DNA from: Bimuria novae-zelandiae CBS 107.79
Taxonomy: Eukaryota > Ascomycota > Dothideomycetes > Pleosporales > Didymosphaeriaceae
Length of the DNA stretch: 56,137 nucleotides
NCBI GenBank assembly: GCA_010015655.1
Contig: ML976751.1
Span: 214,415 to 270,551, forward strand
Reading direction: 5' to 3'
The notes below the pieces were generated by a model. The model had not been told where the DNA came from, did not search any database, and saw nothing but the letters and a program-made list of their open reading frames with translations. The translations under genes were made by a program, and so were the position numbers. Each line of letters opens with the position of its first letter. The first letter of the stretch is position 1. This document shows, one piece after another, positions 9,576 to 21,238 of the stretch.

Positions 9576-11427
9576 CATGCATAGCGAGTGGCCGGGCATA
9601 GCGAGTGGCCGAAAATGCCAAGACCCCATCAAAATCTACACTCTACACAATAGTACAGAACGCACACAAATAGTAATAAGAAATTGTAGTAGGCTAATCT
9701 ACTCAGAATCTACTTCTACTTCTTTTTTACACGTGCGCGAATTATGCCCAGCCTCGCCGTAGCGTCTATAGCGCCGTTAAGTTAATTCGCCTCTATTAGC
9801 GCGCACCCTCTTCTTCGCCTTCTTCTTATTACTACGCGCTGTAAAGTCCTTTAAGGTAGCTAGTTACTAGCTATTAGTAGTTATAAAAACTTCTTCTTGC
9901 TATAGTTGCTTTCTCTTATGTAATTTACGTTGTGTAGCGGCCTTATTAGTGGCTTAAAGCTTAGCGTTACGTTTTATTATTAATACTAGAGAATGCGCTA
10001 TTAGCTTAGCGCCTTTTACGAGCTTTTTAACCGCCTTAACTATACTTATTAGGGAGCTATCTAGGTGCCTCTGAATCCTCTCCTTCACCAGCGTCGATTA
10101 TGACCCTAGTTCTAAGGTGTTGCTAGGCGTCTGCGACTGCCACGTACTATCGCGTATAGTAGAAGGCGAAGGCGTACGCAGACAAACGTTAAGCTTTAAT
10201 ATTATTACTTCTAGGTTAAGGGGAATAAGGTTAGCGCCTCGAAAGCCTCCTTAGATATTACTTTAAGTTATTATAGCCTTAAAAGTGGTAATAAAATAAG
10301 GTAAGAACTTAATTTTAGTAATATGCGTAATATAGTTGCGCATTAGATCCTTAGCTTAGCGCCTATATGCCTTCTTTAACGGCGAGAAACACCCCATATC
10401 TAGTGGCTGTAGGAGGTGCGACGAATGTGGAGGCATATAGAGAGTAATAATCTTCCTATCCTTACAGTATTACTAGAATTCGAGCGAGTTATGGCTCTCG
10501 TGGCCGTTAATAACAAGTAACTAATAGCTACTAATAGTACGCTTTTTTATATGCGCGTTAAAGTGCGTTAGCCACTATAGACTAAGCTCGTTATTTGTCT
10601 AGCCGTTTTTAGAGACTGCGAAAACCCAGTCGCGAGGTAGATCCTTCTCTTAGTACCAGGCAGAGAGGTGGTGCTTGCCCTAAAAGATAAGGAAGGGTGG
10701 GATCGCCCACCCTATTGCGTTAATGCTATAAATAGCTATTATTTACTTTTAATTACCTTACTACACGCTCTTTAGCTTACTTTAACGCTTAAAGCCTGTA
10801 ATAACTGCTCCTATTAATATTATACCTATTATAAAGCTAGTCTTGTTAAAGTTGTAAGTATCTTTATCTAGGATACCATACTTGGCTTTAGTATTCTCTA
10901 TAAGCTGGAACTAGCCCTGTACAACCTTAGGATCCTTATAGAGGACTCTCTTATAGTCGTACTTTTAATTAAACTTAACTTAGAGCTCTAGCTAGCGCTT
11001 AACAAAGTAGTAAAGCTACTTTTAACTAATTAACTCGTTATAGCGTGCAGCTAGTAAAGAATTAGCTATATCTTTTATAGTAGCAAGCTAGGGCGGAAAC
11101 CCTTACGCATCTAGATTAAGTATATACTATATAATTGCCTGCTCCTCTTTTATAGTAAGTCTTATTAAGTTAGGTGCGTAGTTACGTTAAAAGGTAGTTC
11201 TAGCGCGTCTTTATTATAGTATTCTTTTAGTAACACTATAAACTACTATAGCGCGTAAAATTAAGAGTAGCGCGTCTCCTTTAATAGCTTAAAGCGCAAG
11301 CTATAATCTAGCCTCTTTTAATTTAGGTAGTTTGTTGCGTTGTTGAGACATTGCGTTGTAGTAGAACGTTTTGATGGGGTCTTGGCATTTTCGGCCACTC
11401 GCTATGCCCGGCCACTCGCTATGCATG
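9576..11427 (-). mobile_element. Fot1-like DNA transposon (Fot-2)
   Basis: Perfect inverted ends starting CATGCATAGCGAGTGGCCGG, repeated once more as CATAGCGAGTGGCC, then ATGCCAAGACCCCATCAAAA. The whole terminal repeat of about 65 bp is conserved on both sides. TA flanks are at 9574-9575 and 11428-11429. The inner ATGCCAAGACCCCA motif is shared with Fot-3 at 31801, so the two are sister families. The length is 1852 bp. Confidence 0.92.
9730..11355 (-). pseudogene. Fot1-like DDE transposase, RIP-inactivated
   Basis: The minus-strand start is near 11355 (MSQQRN). The first catalytic motif reads YNFNKTSF, with Asp changed to Asn and Glu to Lys (near 10850). The second reads LLVINGHESH, again Asp to Asn (near 10510). 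HLLQPLDMGCFSPLKKAYRR keeps the third Asp (near 10410). A C-terminal zinc knuckle, ending GEAGHNSRTC, has its first two Cys as Tyr (near 9735-9775). All these changes are C-to-T or G-to-A. The layout is the same as in Fot-1 and Fot-3. Confidence 0.87.
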
Positions 11428-11876
11428 TACGTTAAACTAAATCTTAAGGATAAATAGGGATAATAATCCTATAGGCAAGTATTAGATATCCTTCTTTCTT
11501 AAGCGCAACCTACGCGTCGCATCTATTATAGGTAGAAAGATAAAGGCTGCACGGGCTGAGGGAGCTACACCAGAGTAGATACGCGCGTTTCTTAAGCTCT
11601 TTAAGAGAACTCGCGTACGATTAGGGATACGCACTAAGGATACGTGGAATATGGATAAGACTGGCAAGGCCCTAGGTGTATGTGCAAACACTAGAGTACT
11701 CGTAAGTAGTTAGAAAAAGAAGGCTTATAAATAGTCTTTAGAGAATTATAAGTAGGCATCTATAATTAAGTGCGTATTAGCTATAGGGAAGAAACTACGC
11801 TACGTAGTAATTTTTGAAAACTAAAACTTATAAAGCACTTAGTTTTTATTTAAATTAATACTTAACTAGCTCTACG

Positions 11877-12123
11877 TGTGACGGCCTGACATGCCAGCAG
11901 GTCACATGACCTCGCGTACGAGGCGCAACTGCCGTACGCTCTGGTGCAGCTGCTCGCTCCACCAGCGCAGCTGCTGCAGATGGACAGTTGTTCCGCGCCG
12001 ACGGCCGCGCACAAAAGCGCGCGAGCCCTGTGTACCTACAGTCTCCTCATCTTAGTGTAGCTGAAATAGAGCCAACTTACCTCATCTACTCTTTCGATGC
12101 AGGAGCCCGCGCTCGTCCTCACA
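11877..12123. repeat. Solo LTR of a second family, unmutated
   Basis: A GC-rich 247-bp block from TGTGACGGCC to CGTCCTCACA, flanked by a perfect 5-bp duplication CTACG (11872-11876 and 12124-12128). TG...CA ends plus the 5-bp duplication identify an LTR. With no internal region it is a solo LTR. It interrupts the RIP-mutated pogo-3 transposase but itself shows no sign of RIP. It contains TCACATGA at 11902-11909. No full copy of the family is in the window. Confidence 0.85.
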
Positions 12124-13112
12124 CTACGTAACGTTAGAGAATAGCTAGATATTAAATATAATAGGTATTAAGTAGTTATAGCGTATCTTTCTACCAGAGA
12201 TAGCTCTATTAGATAATCGCTAGTAGATACTAATCTTAGAAAGCTATAATAGCTATATTAACCTAGAATTTCTATAGCTCTATAAATAAAATAAAGTTTA
12301 GCTTTTATTTATATTTACTTATTTTTTACATGTCCTGCAGCCTCTAGATCTCTTAGTTTTCTTAGTAGTAAAGAGATTTTATTAAAATTATATTTAAGAA
12401 CTATTATATCTTAATAACGCAGTACTAATTAAAAAGGAACGCTTTATTATAGCTTATAATAATACTAGAAAGGCTATAATTACTAAGAAAGTTATATAAG
12501 CTAAATAGGCTACTATAGGAATCTATCTATTAAATATTAAGCTAGTAGTTAACTCCTCTTAAGTAGCCTAGAGGCCTGTTACGCTACCTTATTAAAATTA
12601 ATCTTAATCTACTGAGAGCTATTTCTTTACCCCTTATAGCCCTTATAATTTCTTTATAGCTCAGCGATAGCTCTATAAGGATAAAAGATTAAGTTATAAG
12701 GCTTACTAGCTCTTTTAACAAGCAGGCAAGACACTTGTAGCTATAAATAAATAAGTAGTAAAGCTAGAAATAGAGAATAAAAGACTTTATAGTTAACTTA
12801 AGGCTCTTAAGCCTTAATAGCTACGAAAAATACTTCTTGTAAACCTAAATTAACGCTTTATAGATATAGAAGTAATTATAGTAGTAGTATAGGCTTTTAC
12901 TCTTTTAGAGTTATAAAATAATAGTAACACTAAAGAAAAAGCAATAGAGAGAGTAGTGGCTAAAGTAGCAGCTTAAACTCTTTAGTCTATGTGTATAGAG
13001 TTGTAATTGTAGGGTAGTTGATAGAAATAAACACGATTTCTGAGAGATGGCTGATTTCTGAGGGGTGGCTCGAAATCCCGGGTGGCTCGGAACCCTGTAC
13101 GCTAGCTTATTA

Positions 13113-13690
13113 AAAACCTACTTGCTGTTCTTTAACGAATGCCGCGGAGCTATAGATAGGACCTATATACCTATCTCTATTAGTAGGAACGCTATTAAGC
13201 CTGGCGAGAAGTTTCCTATTATGTTAGTATAGTAGTATAGGAAAGGTTATTACTTACAGAATATTTTTGCCTATATAGACTTTAATTTTAACTTCTAGTT
13301 TATTCTTGCTAAATAGCAGGACTCTATATATAATGCCCGCGTTTTCTAAAATGCATGCTTTAAAGGATTTAAGGCCTTAGCTCTAAATACTTATTTTCTA
13401 GTAAATAGTAGCTACTTTTTAATAAATAGGCTACTACTTATTCCCTATTAAAAAACGCGTTATAATATTAGCGAGTAGAATATTAATAGTAAAAATTTAA
13501 AAACGCCTTAAAAGCAATTGAACTTATAGTATAATAGTCTGCTACATTAAGTTTTTTATATTCTTATCAAGCTTCTTTATAAAACCTTTACAACCTTAGC
13601 TAATTACTTATTAAACTTATTTAAAAATTACGCTAATAGATTAGACTTCTTCTTACCATTTTTACGCACACGACTCTCCCCTCCCTTTTT
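13113..13690 (+). pseudogene. Harbinger transposase, DDE part (RIP-mutated)
   Basis: Continues the gene interrupted at 9200. FFNECRGAIDRTYIPI holds the first Asp (near 13140). RKGYYLQNIFAYIDFNF and a DSIYNARVF block follow. FLVNSSYF shows the second Asp changed to Asn (near 13400), and TRYNISE keeps the final Glu (near 13465). A NLQYNSLLHQV-like segment (read through one stop) corresponds to the usual helical end of the domain. The mix of an intact left half and a mutated right half within one gene shows a RIP boundary inside the element. Confidence 0.85.
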
Positions 13691-14900
13691 AGCCTTCTTC
13701 TCTACTATATACTTACGTATTCTACTTTTAGCTTACTCCTTTTAACGCTTCTTCTCTAGCTTCCTGTGTTATGCGGCTGTAAGAGACCTATTAAAGGTTA
13801 ATAATAAAGTAGCTATAATAGATAGTAATTGTAACATAGCTACTAATTAAAAACGCTTAATTAAAGGCTAGCTTTTATTATTCTCGCTTTCCTACTTTCC
13901 TCTTTATTATTAACATTATTAGATAAAAGCTTTAATATCTAGTAATTACTACCCTTTACCTTCGCGTTAATTATAAATTTGCTTATTATAACACGATCTC
14001 GAATAATATTAATAAGGTATTTATAGTCTAGAGAGAGTTTAAATTAAAACGCCTAAAACTTAAAATACTTAAATAAAATAGCTATCTATAACCTCCTTAC
14101 TTTATTAAGGTAAGCCCTCCTTGTTATACTCCTATTTATATAATCTAGCACCTAGGTAATCTTGCTATAAACTTTAAAATTTTTAAAATATTTTATACTT
14201 TAATTTATAGTTCTTGCTAATTACTACCGCCTTACCTATATATACCTTATAAACCTTATTTACTACCTTATTCTAGTACTCTCCTTTAAAGCTATTAACT
14301 ATTTTCCCACGTTTAATAATCTCTTTAAGAGCCTAGAGCAACACCTCTTCTATCGTCTTAGTCTATTTTACACATGGTGGCTTGCCGCCTGGTGCTACAC
14401 CTAGAGCCAGAGTAGCAAAGTCTCGTATCTTAAAAGAAGGAGCTAGCGTGCCAAAAGAGTTTAGTATAGTAAAAAAGTATAAAATAAGATTTATTAGGTT
14501 TATAAGCACCTTTTAAGTGGCTCTAGAGTTAATAGTAGGCCTAACTAGGAGTAATAAAGATACTATAATAACTAATAGATTTTCTTTATTATTAATAACA
14601 GGAATAGGATCTTTTAGGTTATTATTACTATACTCTACAGGTTCTATAGGTTTAGCAGGCCTATTATTATCTTTAGATATATTAACACTATTATCTAGAG
14701 TAGGTAGGTTAATTAGCTAGGCCTCTTTCTTGCCCTTCGTGGTCTTAGGCTTCTTTTTAAGAGTAGACGATGCCTCTAGACGTGCTAGGCGCGAACTACC
14801 ACGCGGAGGGATCTTTTAGAGATTAGATTTTTAGGCTTTTTAAGTCCTCTTACAGGTTCTAGCTATTTTTAAAGTAGATTACGATAAAAATAGTACTAAA
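13640..14900 (-). pseudogene. Harbinger accessory protein, Myb/SANT-like, RIP-mutated
   Basis: Minus-strand frame opposite to the transposase. A basic, low-complexity N-terminal stretch (RLARLEASSTLKKKPK near 14760) is followed by VLLxALKEIIKRGKIVNS-FKGEYxNKVVNKVY (near 14200-14350). This resembles the Myb/SANT-like domain of PIF/Harbinger partner proteins, in which the missing residues are usually Gln, Gly and Trp. A Lys-rich tail reaches about 13640. In this superfamily the second protein helps bring the transposase to the termini and the nucleus. The start codon is not certain, because an expected ATG reads ATA near 14428. Short plus-strand frames in this stretch are not coding. Confidence 0.7.
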
Positions 14901-15822
14901 TTAGAAACCTATTAATTTTAAGGTTTAGAGTGCGCTAATTAACGCTACTAACTACTAGATAGAGGTAAACACCGCGCCTCTAGCAGTTTACTATATATAG
15001 AATAGCTAAAAACGTCTCTTGGCACGTGCATACGAAAACTGCCAGCAAATTACTGAGTGGGAGGTAAATAATGCCTTAAACTTTTAGCTCGTGCGCGTTA
15101 CTTAGTATTTTAAACTTTTATAAAGTAGCTTTTAGTATAGGTAGTGTAAGTATATAAAACTTTATAATAAGTTTTTAATAATTATTGCCTCCAGATTATG
15201 TAAGACTAGGCGAGCGCCTTAAAAGCTTACGTAGATATTCCCCTTTATAATTACTTACTTATAGGCTACATGAAAGGCTAGTAGGAGCTTTAGCTTTATA
15301 GTATAATTAATATAGTTACGTATTACGCTTATATTCTAGTAGCTCTACGCGTGCTTTAATAGTAAATAGTAATTAATATTAAATAATAATAAGGATAGTA
15401 ATAAATATAGTAGTATGTAAAAAGTATAAATATTATTTCCTTTATAAAGCTATTAGAATTAAAGTAATTACCTCCTCTTTTAGCTTTATAAGCTTTTTTT
15501 TGTTTGGCTTATAATTGCTCTATGTAGGCTTTTCAGCGCGTTAGTTATGTAGTATTATTTAAGGGACCCTAATATTATTTTAGCGTCGTATATACTCTAA
15601 ATTTACTTTTAATTATAAGAAAATATAGTAAGACGTATATTTATTATCTTATAGTCTAATATTATGTTGCGTTATTAGGCTATAGTAATTGAAAGGTAGA
15701 ATTGTGCGAAAAGCTTAGTGGAGTAACGACTCGTTTATGCTAACGACTTGCTTGCCAGGTACGTTAGGAAATAATATAATAGAGGAAAATTAACTTACTA
15801 GGAGGTAAAAACAGGTAGTAAG

Positions 15823-16250
15823 TGTTAAAAGCCTAAGGGGTAGCTAGTCCTTAAGGGGCTAGGGTTAGTTCTCGGACAAGAGTATTAATAATATAGGTAA
15901 GGGGTGATAATAGCTTGTGCGTATTAAAGGGGCGTTAGTATTAAAAGTGTATATAGTATAATTAAATTAATAAAAGCCTAAGTTAAATCTAAACAATAGA
16001 TTAGTAAATAGATTAAACATAATAGTAGAAGTCTATTATTGCGTTCCTATATACATAACTCGTCCCACGAATCCTAATGGTCCTAAGAGTCCTAAAGTCC
16101 CATACGCCAAAATACTTCTGGGACGCTTAATATTTCTAGGACGCGTGACTAATTACGTGACTTATAGCTAAGTTAGGAATCTTAACTAGTGCGCATAGAT
16201 AAGTGTCTATACCTTACCTACATTATATTAGATCTTAATAGATCTTAATA
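15823..16250 (-). repeat. Gypsy-1 3' LTR
   Basis: Runs from TGTTAAAAGCCTAAGG to GATCTTAATA, with the terminal CA changed to TA. Blocks such as GTCCCATACGCCAAAATACTTCTGGGACGC match the right LTR closely. The E-box-like palindrome reads TTACGTGA (16153-16160). Confidence 0.88.
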
Positions 16251-16439
16251 TTAGCCCCCCTCTCTAAGCTTAATATCTTTATAAGTTAACTACCTATAAA
16301 ACAGCTTTCTTAATCCGCCTAATACTATTATTTATAAGCTAATTATCTTAAGCAAAATTACATATTTACTATAGTTACTTATTTATACTACGCTAAGAAG
16401 TAACTACCCTACTATCTATCGTTATTACACTTAAAGTGC

Positions 16440-16838
16440 ACAAATTATGTATAGTATAGTAATTAGAAGTGTAAGCTAAAAGAGATTCCTTTACTAAGTT
16501 ATTTTAAAATAGATACTAAGCTAGAAAGGTTAGAAAAGTTAGAGGCTAACGAGGAGGTAAAACTTTAGGTAGAAGAAGCGCTTGCTTATACAGCGCTCTT
16601 ACGTACTTGTCTGGTATAAGAGAAGATAGCGCGTTTACGTAATTAGCGTAAGAAAATATATTAGAAGAAACAAGAGTTATTTAATTATAGCATGTTAATA
16701 ATAGATAAGTTAGAGGCCTTAGAGGCCTGTACGAAGCTTACTTAAGCGATAGTGTTAATTAATCCTAATGCTACTTTAGGTACTAAGGTAATAGACTACT
16801 TTATAGTCTAGTTAAAGCCTTTCTTTTTTGCTGCGTAA
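16440..16838 (+). pseudogene. Opposite-strand coiled-coil ORF within Gypsy-1
   Basis: Plus-strand frame (codons in phase with 16512) opposite to the element's own polyprotein, between the integrase end and the 3' LTR. Reading through TAA/TAG it gives KLERLEKLEANEEVKL, then VEEALAYTALLRTCLV, EKIARLRN, RKKIYxKKQELF and IIDKLEALEACTKL: a Leu/Glu/Lys heptad-like pattern typical of a coiled coil. A LINPNATLG...VIDYF tail follows. Interruptions are all TAA or TAG, as expected from CAA/CAG under RIP. The function is unknown. A comparable plus-strand frame lies at the same place in Gypsy-2 (30394-30948). The exact start is not visible. Confidence 0.55.
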
Positions 16839-16899
16839 TAGTTCGCTAGTATTATTAGATTTTTTTTAATAATTTTATAAGTACTCCTCTCGTTCCTAA

Positions 16900-19800
16900 G
16901 TATTTTTACTATATAGATATTCTTTCTATTTAATACAGTATTCGCGTGGCTAATTCTTATACTATAGTATTTATTTAACTTTGAATTTATTTTCCTCCTT
17001 AGGTTAATAATAGAAAGAGGTTTTAACTAGTGTCTTAGGGTTTATAGGTTCTAATTAGTCTATATAGAATACTAGATATTTTTTTGCGTCTAGTAGTAGT
17101 TCTAATTAGTAGTTAACTAGCAATACTTGTTAATAATAAAAAATAATTTAACTTTAACATAGTCTAGTTTCTTATGGTTTTTTTTATTTTAAAATATTTT
17201 ATAAGTAGATATCCTTTATCTCCCTTCTTTAGCTAAGGTGCTATTTTTTTTGTTTATATAAGAAATAGCTTGTTATTAAGCTTTTTTAAGATTCTCTTAG
17301 AGTTGTTCGTGTATTCTCTTTATAGTCTTTACTATGTGAATTGTTTCTTCCATCCCAATTATTGTAGAAAATATTTAATTAAAGACATATAAGTGTCAGC
17401 TATAACTTATATAAAATAGTTAAAATATTATTGCTACTAATACTTTATTATTATATACTAGTTATGCTATTAATAATAGGAAAATTAAATTAATCTTCTA
17501 GTTCTTATTGTAGATACGTAGGTACGCTTTAATTGTCGGATTTATACGTTCCGTTTCTCTGTTAGTTTGCGGATAATATACTGTTAATAGTTTGCATTTT
17601 ATTCTAATAAGTACTATAAGCGTTATTTAGTAGTTTAAGGTAAATAGCTTGTCTCTATTGCTAATAATTGTCTTTAGAATACTATAGTATTATATAAGCT
17701 AATCTAGGATAAAGAATGCGAGTTCCTTCACTATAGTTATCTTTTAATATAGTTGTAATTCCACGTATTTAGTAAATTAAGAAATAATTACTAATATAGA
17801 GTTATAGCTTATTCCTGTTACTAGATCTTTTAACTCAGGTAATCATATTATAAAGTCCATTATAATGTCTTCCTATGGTGCCGTAGGTATCTAGATTGCT
17901 TATATCTCTCTATATTTAAGATAGGTTATATGCTTATTGCGATAACATTCTGTGTACCTGCAGATATATATAGTTACTACTTCCTTAATACCTTTAAAGC
18001 TATAGTTTTACCAGATAAGTTCTATTATTTTCTTAATGCCTAGGTGTCTATATACTAGGTTATTATAATATTGTTTTATCATCTCGTTTTGTTATTCTTT
18101 AGGTACTTTTTATATTATAATAAGGAGTTAGTTAAGTTCTGCTATAGGCTTAGGAGATTTATTCTTATTTTTTTTATAGTATTACGGAGTGGGTCTTTAC
18201 TTTTTCTCTTATAAAGTTATTTTATTAGCTAAGCGTATCTTCTTGCCTGTTCTTCTCTCTTAATATATAGATAACTTTAAACTTATATTATATAGTAGTT
18301 TATAACTATTGCTATTGTTGCGGTGTAAGTTCCTTTATTATTATAAATTATAGTAAGTTCTTGTAATCTATATAAATCTCTAATATTTTAGTACTCTTAC
18401 GATAGCGTAAGTTTCTTATCGTATACGTTATATCGTATTTCTGCATCGTTAAACTTCTGTAAGTAATACGTACTTAAAGACTATTTACTATTCTTTTTCT
18501 GTTTTGCGCATGCGCCTATTGCAAGGTTGCTTATATTTATCTTAAATTATAGTAGTTCTTTATCCTAAAAGTAGATAAGTGCTGGTGGCATAATGCATAC
18601 TATTTTTAAGAGTTAAAATAATATTCTATACTCTGCTACCTATGAAAATAGTTCGTCCTTTTTTACAAGGTTTATTAGGGGTATCGTGATTTACGCGTAG
18701 TCTCTGACAAATTATTAGTTAAATCTATAGAATTCGAAGAATTTTGGATATTCTTTATAGTGTTTAGTATTACCTAGTTCTTAATATATTTAATTTTATT
18801 AGGTGCTATTTTAATTCTATCTATGCTAGTAATATATCCTAGGAATTCTGGTCTCTATATATAGAATTTACACTTTTTTTAGTTTAATTTATAGGTTTTC
18901 TCCATCTAGTGCCTTTAGTACTGTCTATACATATAGTACGTGGTTTAATTCGTTTTTAGAGAAGAGAAGATTGTTGTCTATATATATAATAATAAATGTA
19001 TCTAGATAATTGGGTAGAATATTATTAACTAGAGCTTAAAAGGTTACTATCGTATTAGTAAGTCTAAAAGGTATAACTATATACTTTAATAGTCTATAGC
19101 GTGTTCTAAATGCTATTTTCTACTTATTACCTTTCTTAATTTATATAAGGTGATATTTGTCTTATAGATCTATTATTATAAAGATCTTAGCTCTTAAGAG
19201 TCAGTCTTAGAGTTCTAAGATATTTAGTAGTAGGTATTAATTCTTAATTATTATGTCGTTAAGTTTCTTATAGTTTATATAGGATCGTGGTTGTCTATCT
19301 TTCTTTAGTATAAATATGAAAGGGCTTGCTACTAGTAACTCTAAAGGTCTAATATATCCTTTTATAAGGTTTATCTTAATAAATCCCTTTTCTTGCTAGG
19401 CTTCTTTTTTAGGTTTACTATATAGTAGTCTAAAGGGTGGCGTTTTATCTTCTTCTAGGTTAATTGCATAATCTTAGGGTTAATACTTTAGAGGGTTTAC
19501 TTTTCCTTCTCTTTTAGTAAACATATAATTCCATGCTTAATAGTATTCTAGAACTTCATGGTTTATGCTATCTTCCATCTTCTTACGCTCTATAACCTGG
19601 TGGTTTCTGTCAGCGTCTACTAAGTGTGTTTCTTATTTTTTAACCGTTTTTCGGGAGATTATATTGTTAATAGCTTTCTTATCTACTGTCGTGCTCTATT
19701 AATGCGTAGGCTTTACTTATTATACATAGTTATAGCGCTTAAAGGATGGCTTTTTTTCTAATTACCCTTAGGGTTATACTTCCTTAACTAGGATAGTTTT

Positions 19801-21200
19801 AAAATCACGTTATATTTAGCTTTTTTAATAATACTAAGGGTAATTAGTTCTTAGTATTTATAGATCTTAAAAGTTATTTTAACTTCGTACTTAATTCTTG
19901 CTTCACTAGGTATTAGTTATCTATTTATAATATAAATAGTATAGTATATGGCCTTCTTACGCTTCTAGAGTCCTGCTTTATTAAGTACTTTTCTTAATAT
20001 ATAGCTCTTTTGTGCTTTTAAGTCTAGCATGGCTTTTATTTTTATTCCTTTGAGCTATACCAGTAGCTTAATTAATGCCTAACTATTAGAAGTATTTAAT
20101 CCGTTAAAGGCGTTTTCCTGTCTAAGCCTAGGTCTAAAAAAGACATCTTCTTTTTATTTGGGTCTATAGACTGGAGGTATCCTTTATCTTTCTCTTCCTA
20201 AGGCTATTGCTAAGCCTTTTATTAAGAGGCTTTACTATCTTTATTTATTACGAACTTAATATTAAGGATTATAGTTTCCTTAGGCCTGTAATTAAATCTA
20301 TACTTTACCTTCTAATTTATATATTTCTTATAATTAGGTTATAAGTATGTTTGCTATATATTTAAAGCGTATTTTTTATTAACTAATAGTAATTGTGCTT
20401 AGTTTATTACTTCGTTAAAGTGTAAAAAATACTGCGTTTTACGTTTATCCTAGAGGTAAATATTATAACTAGTAATAAGATAGTGAAACTAATCTTATCT
20501 ATATTATTAGTATATTTAGGGGAAATAGTTATATTCCTTAGCTTAGTAATATATAGTTAGCGTTCCTTAGATTCTTGCGGAACTCTTTTTGTAACGTAAA
20601 CTATTTAGCGTTAATTTAGATTGTTTCTTTATATATTTCTTTAAGAGTATTAGTTTTAATACTACTACGTAAAAGTTCTTCGCGTACCTTATGCTTAAGT
20701 TTTTATTTATATATTATTTTAAGAGATTTATCTTTCTAGTTAAGGTATATAGCGTACTTGCAGAATTTAGCTATATACTTAGCTATAGATTAGTATTATT
20801 TAATAGTCTAAATAGCCTTTTTAGCTATAGCGATCTTGTTAGTAATCCTTAATATTTTTTAAAATTATTTCTTTAAGTTAGCGTAATCCTTAATAATATT
20901 AATTAAATTAGTAAAATTATTAATATAGTTTTTATCCTTATTATCGTGGTCAATCTCTAGTTACTTAGTTAAGTAGGGATAGATCTATTCTTTAGTTATT
21001 GCTTGTATATATATTACTACAAAAATAACTTTCTTTTTATCTTTAAGATTATGATCTTAGTTAAAGAAGTAGAGGTCTATTTATAGAAGCTAGGTGTTAA
21101 GTTATTTATAATTCCTATTATATAAGTTAGGTTTGTGTGCCTTGCTTTTAGTATTCTTTATTAAAATAATACTGGCACTACCTAAAGCTATAGAAGAAGT
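16900..21200 (-). pseudogene. Gypsy-1 gag-pol, RIP-inactivated
   Basis: Domains in minus-strand order are gag (about 20.3-21.2 kb), protease (poorly readable), reverse transcriptase, RNase H and integrase. In the reverse transcriptase, VIPFRLTNTIVTF is followed by the catalytic box IIYIDNNLLFSKNELNHV (near 18975; the usual YxDD has its second Asp as Asn). KCKFYI then leads to EFLGYIT (near 18830). Integrase traces include CRYTECYRNK (H2C2 zinc-finger remnant, near 17950) and EDIIMDFI with a catalytic Asp (near 17860). Stops are frequent and of RIP type. This polyprotein would copy element RNA to DNA and insert it. Confidence 0.85.
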
Positions 21201-21238
21201 AGGGGTCCTTATAGTACTTATATTAAGGATTTTTAAGA

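Larger units (their letters stand above)
9430..13000 (+). pseudogene. pogo-like DDE transposase, interrupted twice and RIP-mutated
   Basis: The readable part begins after the nested Fot-2 element. FFLKRNLRVASIIGRKI and an EGATPE-type linker (near 11500-11580) are followed by WNMDKTGKALGV (first catalytic Asp, near 11655). The frame is then cut by the solo LTR at 11877 and resumes at 12124. Further on, the second motif is degraded (ILILESYNSY, near 12230) and HVLQPLDLLVF keeps the third Asp (near 12325). The C-terminal tail contains a Leu/Lys coiled-coil-like stretch (VVKLEIENKRLYSQLKAL, near 12750). Numerous TAA/TAG codons are present. The N-terminal part before 9576 is too mutated to delimit. 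Confidence 0.8.
9201..13110 (+). mobile_element. pogo-like DNA transposon (pogo-3) inside Harbinger
   Basis: Inverted ends start ATAAGCTAGCGTACAGGGTT and are flanked by TA (9199-9200 and 13111-13112). Because each TA lies in TTAA, a 4-bp TTAA duplication is equally possible. The homologous termini run for about 80 bp with few changes. Without the nested Fot-2 and solo LTR it is about 1.8 kb. It splits the Harbinger transposase gene just before the first catalytic motif. Confidence 0.87.
8508..15075 (+). mobile_element. PIF/Harbinger DNA transposon
   Basis: The inverted ends begin GGCAGTGTTTACCTCCCGCT on the left and GGCATTATTTACCTCCCACT on the right. They are flanked by TTA (8505-8507 and 15076-15078), the classic PIF/Harbinger target duplication. 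After removing the nested pogo element (9201-13110 plus one TA) it is about 2.66 kb. It carries two convergent genes, a plus-strand DDE transposase and a minus-strand Myb/SANT-like partner, as this superfamily does. The left 700 bp is nearly free of RIP and the right part is heavily mutated. Confidence 0.9.
7590..15764 (-). mobile_element. Internally deleted Fot-like element, host of a nest
   Basis: Three pieces (7590-7985, 8399-8507, 15079-15764) join into about 1.2 kb once the solo LTR and the Harbinger are removed. The right end reads inward ACGTACCTGGCAAGCAAGTC after a TA. The left end is ACGTTGTCGCAAGCGAGCCG after a TA, which is only partly similar. Protein traces are minus strand. An N-terminal DNA-binding part near 15400-15650 is followed at once by the C-terminal part (FHVAYK, GARLVLHNLEA near 15230, then KDAKVIAYKATL near 7960-8420 across the insertions). 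The catalytic core with the first two Asp motifs is absent, so this is a deletion derivative. Confidence 0.6.

Noticed and set aside
14517..14720. 67-codon hydrophobic plus-strand frame
   Set aside because: It is opposite to the Myb/SANT-like Harbinger gene. The hydrophobicity comes from AT-rich codons.
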